Assembly (NCBI GenBank): GCA_964529305.1
Contig: CAZGUX010000151.1
Span: 6,966-70,965, forward strand
Length of the DNA stretch: 64,000 nucleotides
Source: CAZGUX01 sp964529305
GTDB taxonomy: Bacteria > Acidobacteriota > Terriglobia > Bryobacterales > Bryobacteraceae
Direction of reading: 5' to 3'
Position numbers and translations under genes: made by a program. The notes beneath the pieces are model-generated. The model was given only the letters and a program-made list of their open reading frames with translations, was not told the DNA's origin and made no database searches. Shown here piece by piece: positions 1 through 9,064 of the stretch. Position 1 is the stretch's first letter. Every line of letters starts with the position of its first letter.

Positions 1-5
1 TCTCC

Positions 6-1145
6 GTGACGTCCTCGCCTCCCGGAGTGCTGGCCGAGATGCTGACCGCGGCATTGAACGTCAACTACATGCTGTGGAAGTCGTGCCCGGCGGGAACCGA
101 GTTGGAGCAGATCACGGTGGACTGGGTGCGCCAGTGGCTGGGGCTGCCGGCGGAATTCTTCGGCGTGATCCACGACACGGCGTCGACGAGCACGATGCAC
201 GCCATCGCCGCCGCGCGCGAGCAGGCCGATCCGGAAGTCCGCATCCACGGCGGATCGCGCGACCTGATTCTCTATACGTCGGAGCAGGCGCATTCATCGG
301 TCGAAAAAGGCGCCATCGCGATCGGTATCGGACAGAAGAACGTGCGCAAGATCGCGGTGAGCGCCGACTTTCGCATGAAGCCCGAGGCCCTGGAAGCGGC
401 AATCCGCGACGACCGCGGGAAGGGCCTTCGACCCTTCTGCGTGGTTCCGACGGTCGGCACCACTTCCACCTCCAGCATCGACCCGGTGCCGGCGGTAGCG
501 GACATCGCCGAGCGCTACGGCCTCTGGATGCACGTCGATGCCGCGTACGGCGGCAACGCGGCGATTGTCCCCGAATATGCCTCCGTCCTCGATGGATCCG
601 GCAGCGCCGATTCGCTGGTGATGAACCCCCACAAATGGATGGGGACGCCGATCGATCTGAGCCTGCTGTACACGCGAAAGCCGGACGTGCTCCGGCGTGC
701 CTTCTCTCTGGTTCCCGAATATTTGCGGACGGCGGAGGGCGATCGTGTTTTGAACTACATGGATTACGGGGTGCCGCTCGGCCGGAGGCTGCGCGCGCTC
801 AAACTGTGGTTTGTGATGAGAGCCTACGGCCGCTACGGCCTCGCCGCCAGGATCGGCTCCCATATCCGTTGGGCCGCGGAACTGGCGGAGCAAATCGCCG
901 CTCACGCGCGATTCGAAATGTGCGCACCCACGCCGCTATCGCTGGTCTGCTTTCGGAGGAAGGGCACCGATGAGGAGAATCAGCGCCTGCTCGACCGGAT
1001 CAATGCGACGGGCGAGATGTTTTTGTCGCACACGGTTCTCAACGGGCGGTTCGTCCTTCGGCTTGCGATCGGCAACTATTCCACGACCCGGGAGGATCTC
1101 GAGAGGGTGTGGAAGCGGATTCAGGAATTGGCGGACCAGGCATAA
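6..1145 (+). CDS. Group II pyridoxal-dependent decarboxylase, 5' truncated
   Basis: Catalyses PLP-dependent decarboxylation, most likely of an aromatic amino acid. Visible family features are the AALNVN/PAGTELE block at the visible N-terminus, the cofactor-binding HVDAAYGG segment and the PLP lysine in NPHKWMG (K210 of the visible part), followed by the LLYTRKPDVL region of aromatic-amino-acid decarboxylases. Family members are usually about 470-480 residues; only about 379 are seen and the opening residues already match the interior of the N-terminal domain. The apparent GTG at position 6 is therefore an edge artefact and about 80-100 residues lie outside the window. The substrate (tyrosine, tryptophan, DOPA or another) cannot be told by eye. 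It converges on the MacB-like operon, 26 bp away, with no obvious terminator between. Confidence 0.88.
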   Translation: MTSSPPGVLAEMLTAALNVNYMLWKSCPAGTELEQITVDWVRQWLGLPAEFFGVIHDTASTSTMHAIAAAREQADPEVRIHGGSRDLILYTSEQAHSSVEKGAIAIGIGQKNVRKIAVSADFRMKPEALEAAIRDDRGKGLRPFCVVPTVGTTSTSSIDPVPAVADIAERYGLWMHVDAAYGGNAAIVPEYASVLDGSGSADSLVMNPHKWMGTPIDLSLLYTRKPDVLRRAFSLVPEYLRTAEGDRVLNYMDYGVPLGRRLRALKLWFVMRAYGRYGLAARIGSHIRWAAELAEQIAAHARFEMCAPTPLSLVCFRRKGTDEENQRLLDRINATGEMFLSHTVLNGRFVLRLAIGNYSTTREDLERVWKRIQELADQA

Positions 1146-1171
1146 GCCCGGCGGTTAGCCCTCCCTTATAT

Positions 1172-2431
1172 TTACTCGTAGCGTAGCGCTTCGATCGGAT
1201 CCAGGCGCGAGGCGCGTAACGCGGGCAGCAGTCCCGCAATCAGCCCGACCAGTTCCAACAGGATCGTCGAGGTGAGGACGGAGAACGCGGTGATCTGCAG
1301 ATGGATGTCGCCCCGGCCGGAGTCATCCTGGAAGAGTGGCCCCAGCAGCGGCAGTGTCTGCAGACTGGCCGTGGCGGCCCATCCAGCAGCCACGCCCAGC
1401 AACCCGCCCAGCGTCACGATCACCACGGCTTCCAGCAGGAACTGGCAAAGAATGTTGCCGCGCGTGGCGCCCAGCGCCTTGAGGACGCCGATCTCCTTGG
1501 TTCGTTGCGTCACCGAAACAAACATGATGTTCGCCAGCCCGACGCCGCCGATCGCCAGCGTCAGCGTGCCCACAAACCCGAGCAACACCTGCAACGCGAG
1601 GCTCATCGTATCGATCATCCGCATGAACTCGTTGAAGGCGATGATCTCCACCGCCCGTTCGTCGGTTGGCGCGAAGCCGTGAATCCGCGCCAGCGTGGCC
1701 CTCACCTGTTTCACCGCGTCCTTTCGGAACAACGGGTTCGACGGAGACCAGACGAGAAACAAGGGATACTTCACATCCTGCAACAGCGACATCGTCTCGT
1801 ACGGGATGAACAGGCAGTCGTTGTCGGGCGTGTTGTAGTTGGAAATCTGGGTTTTCGACTGAAGAAGGCCGACGATGGAGAAGGTCATCCCGTTGATGCG
1901 CACTTCTTCGCCGACGGGGGGCATTTCTCCAAACAGCTTCTGCGCCGCCTTGGCGCCGATGACGGCCACCCGCTGTTTCTGCAGGATGTCCTCGTCGTTG
2001 AGCCAGCGCCCTTCGGTGAGGGTCATGTTGCGGATGCGGCCGTAGGCCGTCCGGACCCCGCGTAGCGTCATCGACTGGGTGCGATACCCGCGCACCACCG
2101 TGGCGGCACGGAGCATACTCTCAGGCGAGATCGCGGCCACCATGGGTACGGTCTCGCGAATCGCCTCGACATCCGCGAGTTCGAGGCGGATGCGGCGGCC
2201 GGCGCGTTCGCCACCCGCTTGGGACGATGTCTGGCCTCCGATGGTCAGGATCAGATCCTGGCCCACGGCGTGAAACGCCTTCTCCATGGCCACGCCGAAG
2301 CCCTCACCGTAGGAGTAGAGGATGACAAAGCACGCGACACCCCAGCCCAGGCTGATCATGGTGAGGAGTGTGCGCTGCTTGTTGAATCGAAGGGCGGCCC
2401 CGGCTTCTTCAAAGACGCTGATCCACCGCAT
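1172..2431 (-). CDS. MacB-type ABC transporter permease (second of pair)
   Basis: Inner-membrane subunit of a MacB-like export or mechanotransmission complex. At 419 residues it has the expected architecture: one TM helix near residues 20-42, a large periplasmic MacB_PCD domain (about 45-270), then the FtsX permease domain with three TM helices and the GVGLANIMFVSVTQRTKEIG stretch typical of the family. It ends SRLDPIEALRYE, the standard MacB permease C-terminus. It lies 6 bp after a homologous permease and the two are clearly co-transcribed behind an HlyD-type adaptor. There is no N-terminal ATPase domain, unlike E. coli MacB, so the complex needs an ATPase from elsewhere. The substrate is unknown. 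Confidence 0.9.
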   Translation of the reverse strand: MRWISVFEEAGAALRFNKQRTLLTMISLGWGVACFVILYSYGEGFGVAMEKAFHAVGQDLILTIGGQTSSQAGGERAGRRIRLELADVEAIRETVPMVAAISPESMLRAATVVRGYRTQSMTLRGVRTAYGRIRNMTLTEGRWLNDEDILQKQRVAVIGAKAAQKLFGEMPPVGEEVRINGMTFSIVGLLQSKTQISNYNTPDNDCLFIPYETMSLLQDVKYPLFLVWSPSNPLFRKDAVKQVRATLARIHGFAPTDERAVEIIAFNEFMRMIDTMSLALQVLLGFVGTLTLAIGGVGLANIMFVSVTQRTKEIGVLKALGATRGNILCQFLLEAVVIVTLGGLLGVAAGWAATASLQTLPLLGPLFQDDSGRGDIHLQITAFSVLTSTILLELVGLIAGLLPALRASRLDPIEALRYE

Positions 2432-2437
2432 CTGCGT

Positions 2438-3691
2438 CTACCTTTCGTACCGCAGTGCCTCGACCGGGGTGAGTGACGCCGCGCGCAGGGCCGGAAAGAA
2501 GCTTGAGGCCACGGCCACCACCAACAGCGCGCCGAAGGCCATCAGGGTGGTTTCCGCACGCACCGGAAGACCGGCAAACATTTCAGGCAGAGGCATCCGA
2601 TTGACGAGGGAAGCGAGTCCCCAGGAAAAGGCCCATCCGACCGCGCCGCTGACCAGCGCGAGGATCATGCCCTCAAACAGGAAGTCGGCCAGGATGCGGC
2701 GGCGCGTCGCGCCCAGCGCCTTGCGCACGCCGATTTCGGGAGTACGCTCGGTAACCGACACCAGCATGATGTTCATGACTCCCACGCCGCCGAGAGTCAG
2801 GGTGACGAGTGCGATGGTGCCGAGAAACGCCGTCATGGAGCTAAAGAGCCCGTCGACCATCTTGGCGCTCTCGATGGTGTCCCACATCCGCACCGCCCCC
2901 GTGTCAAGAGGGTGGAATCGATGATTTCGCGCCAGGATCCGCTTCACTTGCTTCTGCGCGCCCTCCCACGAGGTAAGGTCTTTGGGTGAGTACACGAAGT
3001 TGCTGAGGTAGCCTTCCTGATACCAGGTCTCTTTCGGAGGGAGGTCCCGCGCCATGGTTCGATACGGAATGATGACTTTGTCCGCGTCACGGCCGCTGTA
3101 GCTGGAATTCTGGTTCTTTTCCGCCATCAGGCCGATGACAACAAACGGGAGGCCGCCGATATCCACAGATGTCCCGACAACTCCTGGACGCGAAGCGAAC
3201 AACTGCTTGCGGACGTTGGTTCCGAGAATGCAGACCCTGCGGCCTTCGCGCTCCTCCTGCTCGTTGAAGAAGCGACCCTGTTCAATGGGAATGTTTCGGA
3301 CCTGGACGAAGGCCGGCTCGACGCCGTTAATCTCGAAAGAACCGCTGTTGTATGGGCTGCGCGCCGTCACCTGATTGCGGAGTTCCGGAATCGCCAGACG
3401 GACCAGAAACGCTTCGCGGCGAACATCTTCCAGGTCCTTGTAGGTCACCCGGATGAAGCGGCCGGCCCGCTGCCCGCCCGCCTGGCTTTCCGTCCGTCCG
3501 TTGAACACGATCACCAGATTCTCGCCGAGCGACCGGGTATTGTTGCGCTGGCCCTCGCGAAAGCCGTCGCCCATGGCGACAATCAGGACGATAGACGCGA
3601 CGCCCCAGGCAATCCCGGCCATGGTCAGAAGCGTTCGAAGCTTGTTGCGCAACAGGGTCGCCAGAACCTGTCCCAGGAATTCGCGAATCAT
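2438..3691 (-). CDS. MacB-type ABC transporter permease (first of pair)
   Basis: A 417-residue FtsX/MacB permease, homologous to the next gene and of the same design: N-terminal TM helix (about 20-42, TLLTMAGIAWGVASIVLIVA), periplasmic core with the SLGENLVIVFNGRT region, and a three-helix FtsX domain with VMNIMLVSVTERTPEIGVRK. It ends ASLTPVEALRYER. It starts 10 bp after the adaptor stop codon and finishes 6 bp before the second permease. Two non-identical half-permeases suggest a heterodimer rather than the MacB homodimer; that is inference. Confidence 0.9.
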   Translation of the reverse strand: MIREFLGQVLATLLRNKLRTLLTMAGIAWGVASIVLIVAMGDGFREGQRNNTRSLGENLVIVFNGRTESQAGGQRAGRFIRVTYKDLEDVRREAFLVRLAIPELRNQVTARSPYNSGSFEINGVEPAFVQVRNIPIEQGRFFNEQEEREGRRVCILGTNVRKQLFASRPGVVGTSVDIGGLPFVVIGLMAEKNQNSSYSGRDADKVIIPYRTMARDLPPKETWYQEGYLSNFVYSPKDLTSWEGAQKQVKRILARNHRFHPLDTGAVRMWDTIESAKMVDGLFSSMTAFLGTIALVTLTLGGVGVMNIMLVSVTERTPEIGVRKALGATRRRILADFLFEGMILALVSGAVGWAFSWGLASLVNRMPLPEMFAGLPVRAETTLMAFGALLVVAVASSFFPALRAASLTPVEALRYER

Positions 3692-3701
3692 GGGACACTC
3701 C

Positions 3702-4910
3702 TTACTGGAGAATCACCTGTTGGCCGGGGCCGATTCCCTTCACGATCTCGGTTCGCGAGCCATTGCTGATTCCCGTCACCACCGCCACGCGCCGCCGGCC
3801 CTTTTCCGTGGTGGGGTCGGGAATCTCAACCTCGGTCTTCTTGTCCCGCGTGTAGACGATGGCGCCCTCCGGAATCGTCAACGTCCCCTTCTTCTCGTCG
3901 AGGATGATTTCGGCGTTGGCCGTCATCAGAGCGCGGAGCTTCTTCTTCTCGTTGTTGATCGACACTCGCACTTCAAACGTGGTAACGTTGTCCTTCTCGA
4001 CTCCCATTGGCGAGATCTTGGTGACCTTGCCGGTGAACACTTCGTCCTTGAAGGTCTCCACTTTGATTCGCGACATCTGGCCGACATAGATCTTGCCCAG
4101 GTCGCTTTCGTCGACTTTGCCTTTGACGTAGACCTCGGTCAGATCGCCGAGCGTCATGATCACGGTGGCGCCCGCGCCCATGGTGAGGATGGAGCTGACC
4201 GCGTCACCGAGTTCGCGCTCGCGCGACAGGACGACCCCGTCGAGGGGCGACACGATGGTCGCGTTCTTCAGGTCCTCCTCCGCGCGCGCAAGGATCGCCC
4301 GCGCCTGCTCGAGTTGCGCCTCGGCCTTTTGAATCGCCGACCGCGCCACGCCCACCATCACCTGCGCCGAGCGCTGCCGGTTGACCGCCAGTTCGTAGTT
4401 CTTTTCGGCGTCATCGCGGGCGTTCTGTGCGATCAGACCGTCGCGAAACATCTTTTGGGCGCGCTCCAGGTCGCGCTTCAGGAACGGCAAGTCCGGGCCC
4501 AGCGCTTCCACCTTATAGCGCTCGTGGTCGGCTTTGGCGCTCTCCAGCGCCGCTTCGGAAATTCCCATGGCGGCCTTCGCTTCGCGGACCCGGGGCTCCA
4601 GGTCGTTCTTGTCGAGTTCGCAGATTACCTGGCCGGCTCGTACGTAGTCGCCGATCTCCACGGGCAGCCTCTGAATGATGCCGCTGGCCTTCGATTTGAT
4701 TTCTACTTTGGTGGCCGCTTCGATCTTGCCGGTCGCGACCACGGAGCGGACCAGATCGCCCTTCTCGGCCTTCACGAGTTTGTCCGGGTCGATCTTGACG
4801 GGAGTATTCCCGATGGCTTTGATGGAAAAGTACGCGACGCCTCCCAGGGCAAACGTGCACACCAGCACCCAGACCCAGCGCCGGGACTTGCGATGATTGG
4901 CCATGATCAC
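3702..4910 (-). CDS. HlyD/MacA-type periplasmic adaptor protein
   Basis: Periplasmic adaptor linking the MacB-like permeases to an outer-membrane channel. The 402 residues show an N-terminal membrane anchor (about 12-29), a lipoyl-like half ending QRLPVEIGDYVRAGQ, a long alanine/glutamate-rich coiled-coil hairpin (about 105-205), the second lipoyl half with SPLDGVVLSRERELGDAV, and beta-barrel and membrane-proximal domains. It is first in an operon followed by two permeases. An ATG two codons in (4904) could also be the start. The divergent methyltransferase begins 92 bp away, so the promoter must lie in that gap. Confidence 0.9.
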   Translation of the reverse strand: MIMANHRKSRRWVWVLVCTFALGGVAYFSIKAIGNTPVKIDPDKLVKAEKGDLVRSVVATGKIEAATKVEIKSKASGIIQRLPVEIGDYVRAGQVICELDKNDLEPRVREAKAAMGISEAALESAKADHERYKVEALGPDLPFLKRDLERAQKMFRDGLIAQNARDDAEKNYELAVNRQRSAQVMVGVARSAIQKAEAQLEQARAILARAEEDLKNATIVSPLDGVVLSRERELGDAVSSILTMGAGATVIMTLGDLTEVYVKGKVDESDLGKIYVGQMSRIKVETFKDEVFTGKVTKISPMGVEKDNVTTFEVRVSINNEKKKLRALMTANAEIILDEKKGTLTIPEGAIVYTRDKKTEVEIPDPTTEKGRRRVAVVTGISNGSRTEIVKGIGPGQQVILQ

Positions 4911-5002
4911 TTGCTAATACGAAGGACCTACCTAAAAGGTTCCGACTCCAATTCCAGCGAGTCAAGGGCTGGCCGGGAAGTAGAATATGTAGAGAAACTC
5001 CC

Positions 5003-5776
5003 ATGGAACGCCGGAAAGCCGCTGACGAGACGGTACTTGCGCGGGAACTCGAATACCACGAGAAGCTATACTCGGGGTTCGCGCAGCAACATTTCGCCAA
5101 GCCGGCCGTCCGGGCACTGCGCGAGCACATGACGCGGCGGATCACGCTAGTGTGCGGCCTGTCGGGCGAGTCGGCGGTTCTCAGCCTGGGGTGCGGCATC
5201 GGCGACACGGAGATCCTGCTGGCCCGCCGCGTCGGCCAGGTTCGAGGCATCGATCTTTCGCCGGCCGCCGTTCGGCAAGGCCGCGACGACGCCCGGCGTG
5301 CCGGAATCGCGAATGCCGAATTTGAGGAAGGCTCTCTCGAAGCGGCTGCCGGCCGATTCGATGCCGTCATCGCCATCTTCTTTCTCCATCACCTGCCGGA
5401 CGAGGCTCTGGCGGCGGCGCCCGGGCGGATCTTTGATTTGCTCAAACCGGGCGGGTGCTTTTACTCGCTTGATCCGAACCGGTACCGGCTCTCCGGCGCG
5501 GTCGGCCGATTGCTGATTCCCGGCCTGATGAAGAGGTATCAGACTCCGGACGAGCGCGAACTCGACCCGGGAGCGACGGCGCGGTTGTTCACGGAAGCAG
5601 GCTTCCGCGCTCGCGTGGACTATTACGATTTTGTGTCGTCGCCGATGGCCGGGCTCTTCCCGTCGTGGCGGACCGGCTATCGCCTCACACGGATGCTGGA
5701 TGAACCGCTGCGGCGTCTTCCATGGATCAGGAAGGTCAGCAGCAACTTCGAGATCATCGCTCGCAAACCTGACTGA
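5003..5776 (+). CDS. Class I SAM-dependent methyltransferase
   Basis: A 257-residue stand-alone methyltransferase. Motif I is VLSLGCGIGDTEIL, the acidic residue ending strand 2 is in VRGIDLSP, and the post-motif DAVIAIFFLHHLPDEAL and LLKPGGCFYSLDP segments complete the Rossmann fold. The C-terminal third resembles small-molecule or polyketide-type methyltransferases, but the acceptor cannot be named. The start is the ATG at 5003. The 3' end overlaps the convergent nicotinamidase gene by about 23 bp. It is monocistronic as far as can be seen. Confidence 0.82.
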   Translation: MERRKAADETVLARELEYHEKLYSGFAQQHFAKPAVRALREHMTRRITLVCGLSGESAVLSLGCGIGDTEILLARRVGQVRGIDLSPAAVRQGRDDARRAGIANAEFEEGSLEAAAGRFDAVIAIFFLHHLPDEALAAAPGRIFDLLKPGGCFYSLDPNRYRLSGAVGRLLIPGLMKRYQTPDERELDPGATARLFTEAGFRARVDYYDFVSSPMAGLFPSWRTGYRLTRMLDEPLRRLPWIRKVSSNFEIIARKPD

Positions 5777-6335
5777 TGGTAGCCAGGCGCCCGCCGCCCG
5801 AGACAAACTCTTGCAGCGTAGCCTCGGACGCGGCCGCACTCAACGAACAAATCGCGTCCGCCACGAGCGTGACCGGCCGGCCGGTGGCGAGCAATCCCAG
5901 AGCGGCAAAGCGGACGCAGTATTCGGTCACCACGCCGTAGACGACGAATTCGGCCGCCTGGAGCCGTTCGAGCAGCGCGGGCAGGTTCGGATTGGTGAAG
6001 AGATCGAGCGCCTGTTTCTGCAGGAGGATCTGCCTGCTGTCGCCGATGTCTACCTTCCCAGGCTGCGTCGTGACCAAGGAGGGGCGATCGAGCAGAGTGA
6101 TCGCAGGTTTCCGCTGGCCCAAGGCGCCAAACACACAGTGCGACGGCCAGTCCTTGAACTCGGCGTCGTTTTCTCCGTGGGCGCACATGGTGCTCACCAC
6201 CACTCCGGCCTGCCGGTTCAAACGCCCGATCGCCGGCAGAAGCCGCTCCGCGCCGGGAACGTACAAGGCCCCGGCGGGGAGCATGAAATCCAGTTGGGTG
6301 TCGATGTCAAAGTGGACGATCATGAGGACTACCAA
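5754..6335 (-). CDS. pncA: Nicotinamidase / isochorismatase-family hydrolase
   Basis: Probably hydrolyses nicotinamide to nicotinate, feeding the phosphoribosyltransferase encoded just upstream. The cysteine-hydrolase triad is visible: Asp in FDIDTQLDF, Lys in LLQKQALDLF, and the nucleophile in GVVTEYCVRFAALGL (C after TEY). At 193 residues the length is normal. The outermost start is a TTG at 6335 with a GGGAG ribosome-binding site a few bases before it; the first ATG is at 6323 (MIVHFDID) with a weaker site. The pncB neighbour makes nicotinamidase the best reading over other isochorismatase-like hydrolases. Confidence 0.85.
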   Translation of the reverse strand: MVVLMIVHFDIDTQLDFMLPAGALYVPGAERLLPAIGRLNRQAGVVVSTMCAHGENDAEFKDWPSHCVFGALGQRKPAITLLDRPSLVTTQPGKVDIGDSRQILLQKQALDLFTNPNLPALLERLQAAEFVVYGVVTEYCVRFAALGLLATGRPVTLVADAICSLSAAASEATLQEFVSGGGRLATISQVCER

Positions 6336-6410
6336 TCTCTCCCGGGAGGGCTTGGACCGTCGGACTGCCCGCTCCCTTCCGGTCGCGGCTCAGAAGGAGA
6401 TCGTGACCAA

Positions 6411-7697
6411 TCACGGTTCTGCGAGCGCCCGCAGCGCAGGGCTCCATTCGACGGGATACGGTTCCACCGCATCCAGGCCATGGTACCGCGCGGGCAACGC
6501 AGACAACGACTCGGCCGCGAGGCTTCGAATCTCCGCCAGTGAAGGATGAGGTCGGGCCAACGTTCCGTTTCGCAAGACAGGCTGAAGAAGCGGCCGAGCG
6601 CCGGCGGGGCAGGGTTCCGATTCCAGGCCGATGACGTCATGGTCTTCGTTACGGAAAATCTGCTTCGATCCCGGCAGGGTCGGTTTCCCGGCGCTTCGTT
6701 TTGCCACAGGCTGGCCGTCAATCTCGGCCAACTTATAAATCGCGCCCATCGCCGGGGCATCGGCGGAGGTGGCCAGTTCAGTGCCCACCCCGAAGGCGTC
6801 CACAGGCGCGCCCGCATCCAGCATCTCGCGGATGCGATGCTCATCCAGGTCGCCGCTCACCATAATCTTTGCCTGTTGAAGTCCGGCTTCGTCCAGGATT
6901 CGCCGGGCCTTGCCCGAGAGTTCCACGAAATCGCCGCTATCGATGCGAATGCCCCACAGCGGTTCGCCCAGCGAGGCCGCGATCCGTACGCCTTCCTCGG
7001 TGTCATACGTATCCACCAGGTGAACGGTGGAGGGCCCGAGCACCTGCTGAAGCGCGCGAAACGCCTCACGTTCGGCGGAGAAGGCGAGAACCCAGGAATG
7101 CGCGGCGGTGCCCAGGGCCGGAATGCCATAGCGGAATCCGGCGAGCGTGTTCGATGTGCCAAAGCATCCGGCCAGATAGGCCGCCCGCGCGCCGAGGACG
7201 CCGGCCTCCGGAGTGTGAGCGCGCCGCGTCCCGAACTCCACAACCGGCCGCCCGGCCGCCGAGTTCACTACGCGCGCCGCCTTGCTCGCAATCAGAGTTT
7301 GAAACGTGATGGTGGAAAGGAGGTAGGTCTCCGGGATCTGCCCCTGAGGCAGAGCCGCCCGGACCCGCAGGATCGGCTCACCCGCGAACAGGACCGTCCC
7401 CTCGGCCACGGCGTCCACGTCGCCGCGAAATCGGAATGCCCGCAGCGCCTCAAAGAAACCCGGGGACACGCGTGAGAACTGGGGAAGACCCCGCAGGTAA
7501 CCGATTTCGGCGTCCCCGAATTCCAGTCGAAGCAGGTAATCGACCGCCTGTTCAAGTCCGGCGGCCAGCACAAAATTTCGGTTTCGCGGAAGGCGCCGGA
7601 CGGACAACTCGAACACCGCCGGTTCGTCCCACTTGCCGGTTTCCCAGAAACCGGCAGCCATGGTGAGCTCGTACAGGTCGGTGAGTAAGCCGCTCAC
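6411..7697 (-). CDS. pncB: Nicotinate phosphoribosyltransferase
   Basis: Converts nicotinate and PRPP, with ATP, to nicotinate mononucleotide in the Preiss-Handler NAD salvage route. The 428-residue length fits the shorter bacterial pncB class. Supporting segments are the N-terminal LLTDLYELTMAAGFWE, the EFGTRRAHTPEAG nucleotide-binding region, GTAAHSWVLAF with the histidine expected to be phosphorylated, and the phosphate-binding GIRIDSGDFVELS and VSGDLDEHRIREM strands. The start codon is only 5 bp after the DUF4340 stop and pncA follows by 75 bp, so this salvage pair seems to be transcribed with the Gld-like ABC genes. Confidence 0.92.
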   Translation of the reverse strand: MSGLLTDLYELTMAAGFWETGKWDEPAVFELSVRRLPRNRNFVLAAGLEQAVDYLLRLEFGDAEIGYLRGLPQFSRVSPGFFEALRAFRFRGDVDAVAEGTVLFAGEPILRVRAALPQGQIPETYLLSTITFQTLIASKAARVVNSAAGRPVVEFGTRRAHTPEAGVLGARAAYLAGCFGTSNTLAGFRYGIPALGTAAHSWVLAFSAEREAFRALQQVLGPSTVHLVDTYDTEEGVRIAASLGEPLWGIRIDSGDFVELSGKARRILDEAGLQQAKIMVSGDLDEHRIREMLDAGAPVDAFGVGTELATSADAPAMGAIYKLAEIDGQPVAKRSAGKPTLPGSKQIFRNEDHDVIGLESEPCPAGARPLLQPVLRNGTLARPHPSLAEIRSLAAESLSALPARYHGLDAVEPYPVEWSPALRALAEP

Positions 7698-7702
7698 GCG
7701 CG

Positions 7703-9055
7703 TTACTTCTTTCCGTCCTTCTTCTCTTCCTTCTTTCCGTCTTTCTTTTCGGGAGCGGCTTCCTTGACGCCTTTCACCGCGGTTTCGAGTTCGCTGAACT
7801 TGCTCTGCTCGAAAACGTAACCGGAGGGATCCCCGTCCCGCCGCGCCATGTAGTCGTTACCGGATTTGTGGACGGAGACCTTCTCCACGCGCGATCCGTC
7901 CTTGGAGGTCACCGTGAGGCGGTACAGCGGCTCACCCGCGTTAGCAGGGGGATTGTCGTTGAACTTGGACGCTTGCAGTCCGCGGAGGTTGTCCACCAGT
8001 TTCTGAATGGACTCGCTGTCTATCTGTTTTCCGCCCGAGGTCCACTTCGCGTCCTTCTTCTCGTACAGCTTGCCGCCGACATCGAGCTTGGTCGGGTCAT
8101 CCCAGGCGAACTCGAAAATCTTCTTGTTCCGGTACTCGTCAATGCCCTTGTCGAGGGCGTTCAACTCCGCGTTCACCTTGTAGGCGCCCGCGGCGGAAGT
8201 GCCCTTGGCATAGGCGTTCTCGCCCTTCTTCTTGATTTCCAGCCGATGGTCGCCGGAGGCATCGGACACGATCACGACAGCCACCGGTTGCCCGGCCGCA
8301 AAGTCCTTCGCCTGGTTCTTCTCGTCGTCGGGAGTGAGGCTGGCGTCCATCTTCGCCTCTTTGATCTTGCGGACCAGTTCGTCCACCACGGTGGAGTCCG
8401 CCCGCAAGGGCTTCGGCTTGATGATCTGCCAGTTGCTCTCGGCGTTCTTGCCGAACTCGATCGTCTGACCCTTCACCTGGACCTGAACTCGAGTCAGTTT
8501 GGTCTGGTCGAAGATGATCAGGCGACGGTCGCGGAGATCCTGCGCCGTCTTGTCCAGATTCGTCTTCACGTAGCTCGCGATGGTGTACAGCTTGGGCGAG
8601 TCTTTAGTTTTGACATACGTCGAGCCACCAGTCGGCACGTCGTCGCCCACCAGTAACTTCTCCACCTTGCCGTCCGCCTTGGTCACCGTCACTTGTAGAT
8701 AGGGATTAGCCAACCCGTAAGGCGCCAGGTCGGAAACACTGTCCTCGACGAGCCGGTCCGATTCGACCGAAGAGACCGCCGTGGTCAAGCTGTTCACCGT
8801 ATCTTCGTCCAGCGGAAGCGGCTCTGGAGCGGTCATCGTCCACTTGTCGCCGCTCTTCATGAGCATGGTCTGGGGCTTTCCAATTCGCTGAACCTGGATG
8901 GTGCGAATCTGGTCGAGCGGAATGGAAACGATCTTGGGGGGCGCGTCCTTGGGGCCCTTCTTCTCATCCGATTCTTTCTGCTTTTCAGACCAGAAGATCA
9001 CCCCGCCGAGAACGGCCAGCAGCGCTGCGGATAACAGGAGTCCTTTGCTCTTCAT
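7703..9055 (-). CDS. DUF4340 domain protein
   Basis: A 450-residue membrane-anchored protein: short cytoplasmic start, one TM helix (about 4-22) and a large extracytoplasmic part with repeated beta-rich modules of the DUF4340 type (for example APYGLANPYLQVTVTKADG and LLVGDDVPTGGSTYVK). The C-terminus is a lysine-rich tail. DUF4340 genes typically follow GldG-like genes, as here (9 bp gap), so it is probably an accessory of the ABC exporter. Its biochemical role is unknown. Confidence 0.85.
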   Translation of the reverse strand: MKSKGLLLSAALLAVLGGVIFWSEKQKESDEKKGPKDAPPKIVSIPLDQIRTIQVQRIGKPQTMLMKSGDKWTMTAPEPLPLDEDTVNSLTTAVSSVESDRLVEDSVSDLAPYGLANPYLQVTVTKADGKVEKLLVGDDVPTGGSTYVKTKDSPKLYTIASYVKTNLDKTAQDLRDRRLIIFDQTKLTRVQVQVKGQTIEFGKNAESNWQIIKPKPLRADSTVVDELVRKIKEAKMDASLTPDDEKNQAKDFAAGQPVAVVIVSDASGDHRLEIKKKGENAYAKGTSAAGAYKVNAELNALDKGIDEYRNKKIFEFAWDDPTKLDVGGKLYEKKDAKWTSGGKQIDSESIQKLVDNLRGLQASKFNDNPPANAGEPLYRLTVTSKDGSRVEKVSVHKSGNDYMARRDGDPSGYVFEQSKFSELETAVKGVKEAAPEKKDGKKEEKKDGKK

Positions 9056-9064
9056 GGCTGATGA

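Noticed and set aside
3453..5132. 559-codon plus-strand open frame opposite the MacB-like operon
   Set aside because: It lies antisense to two recognised genes, is rich in Arg, His, Asp and Leu with no domain, and is typical of high-GC shadow frames.
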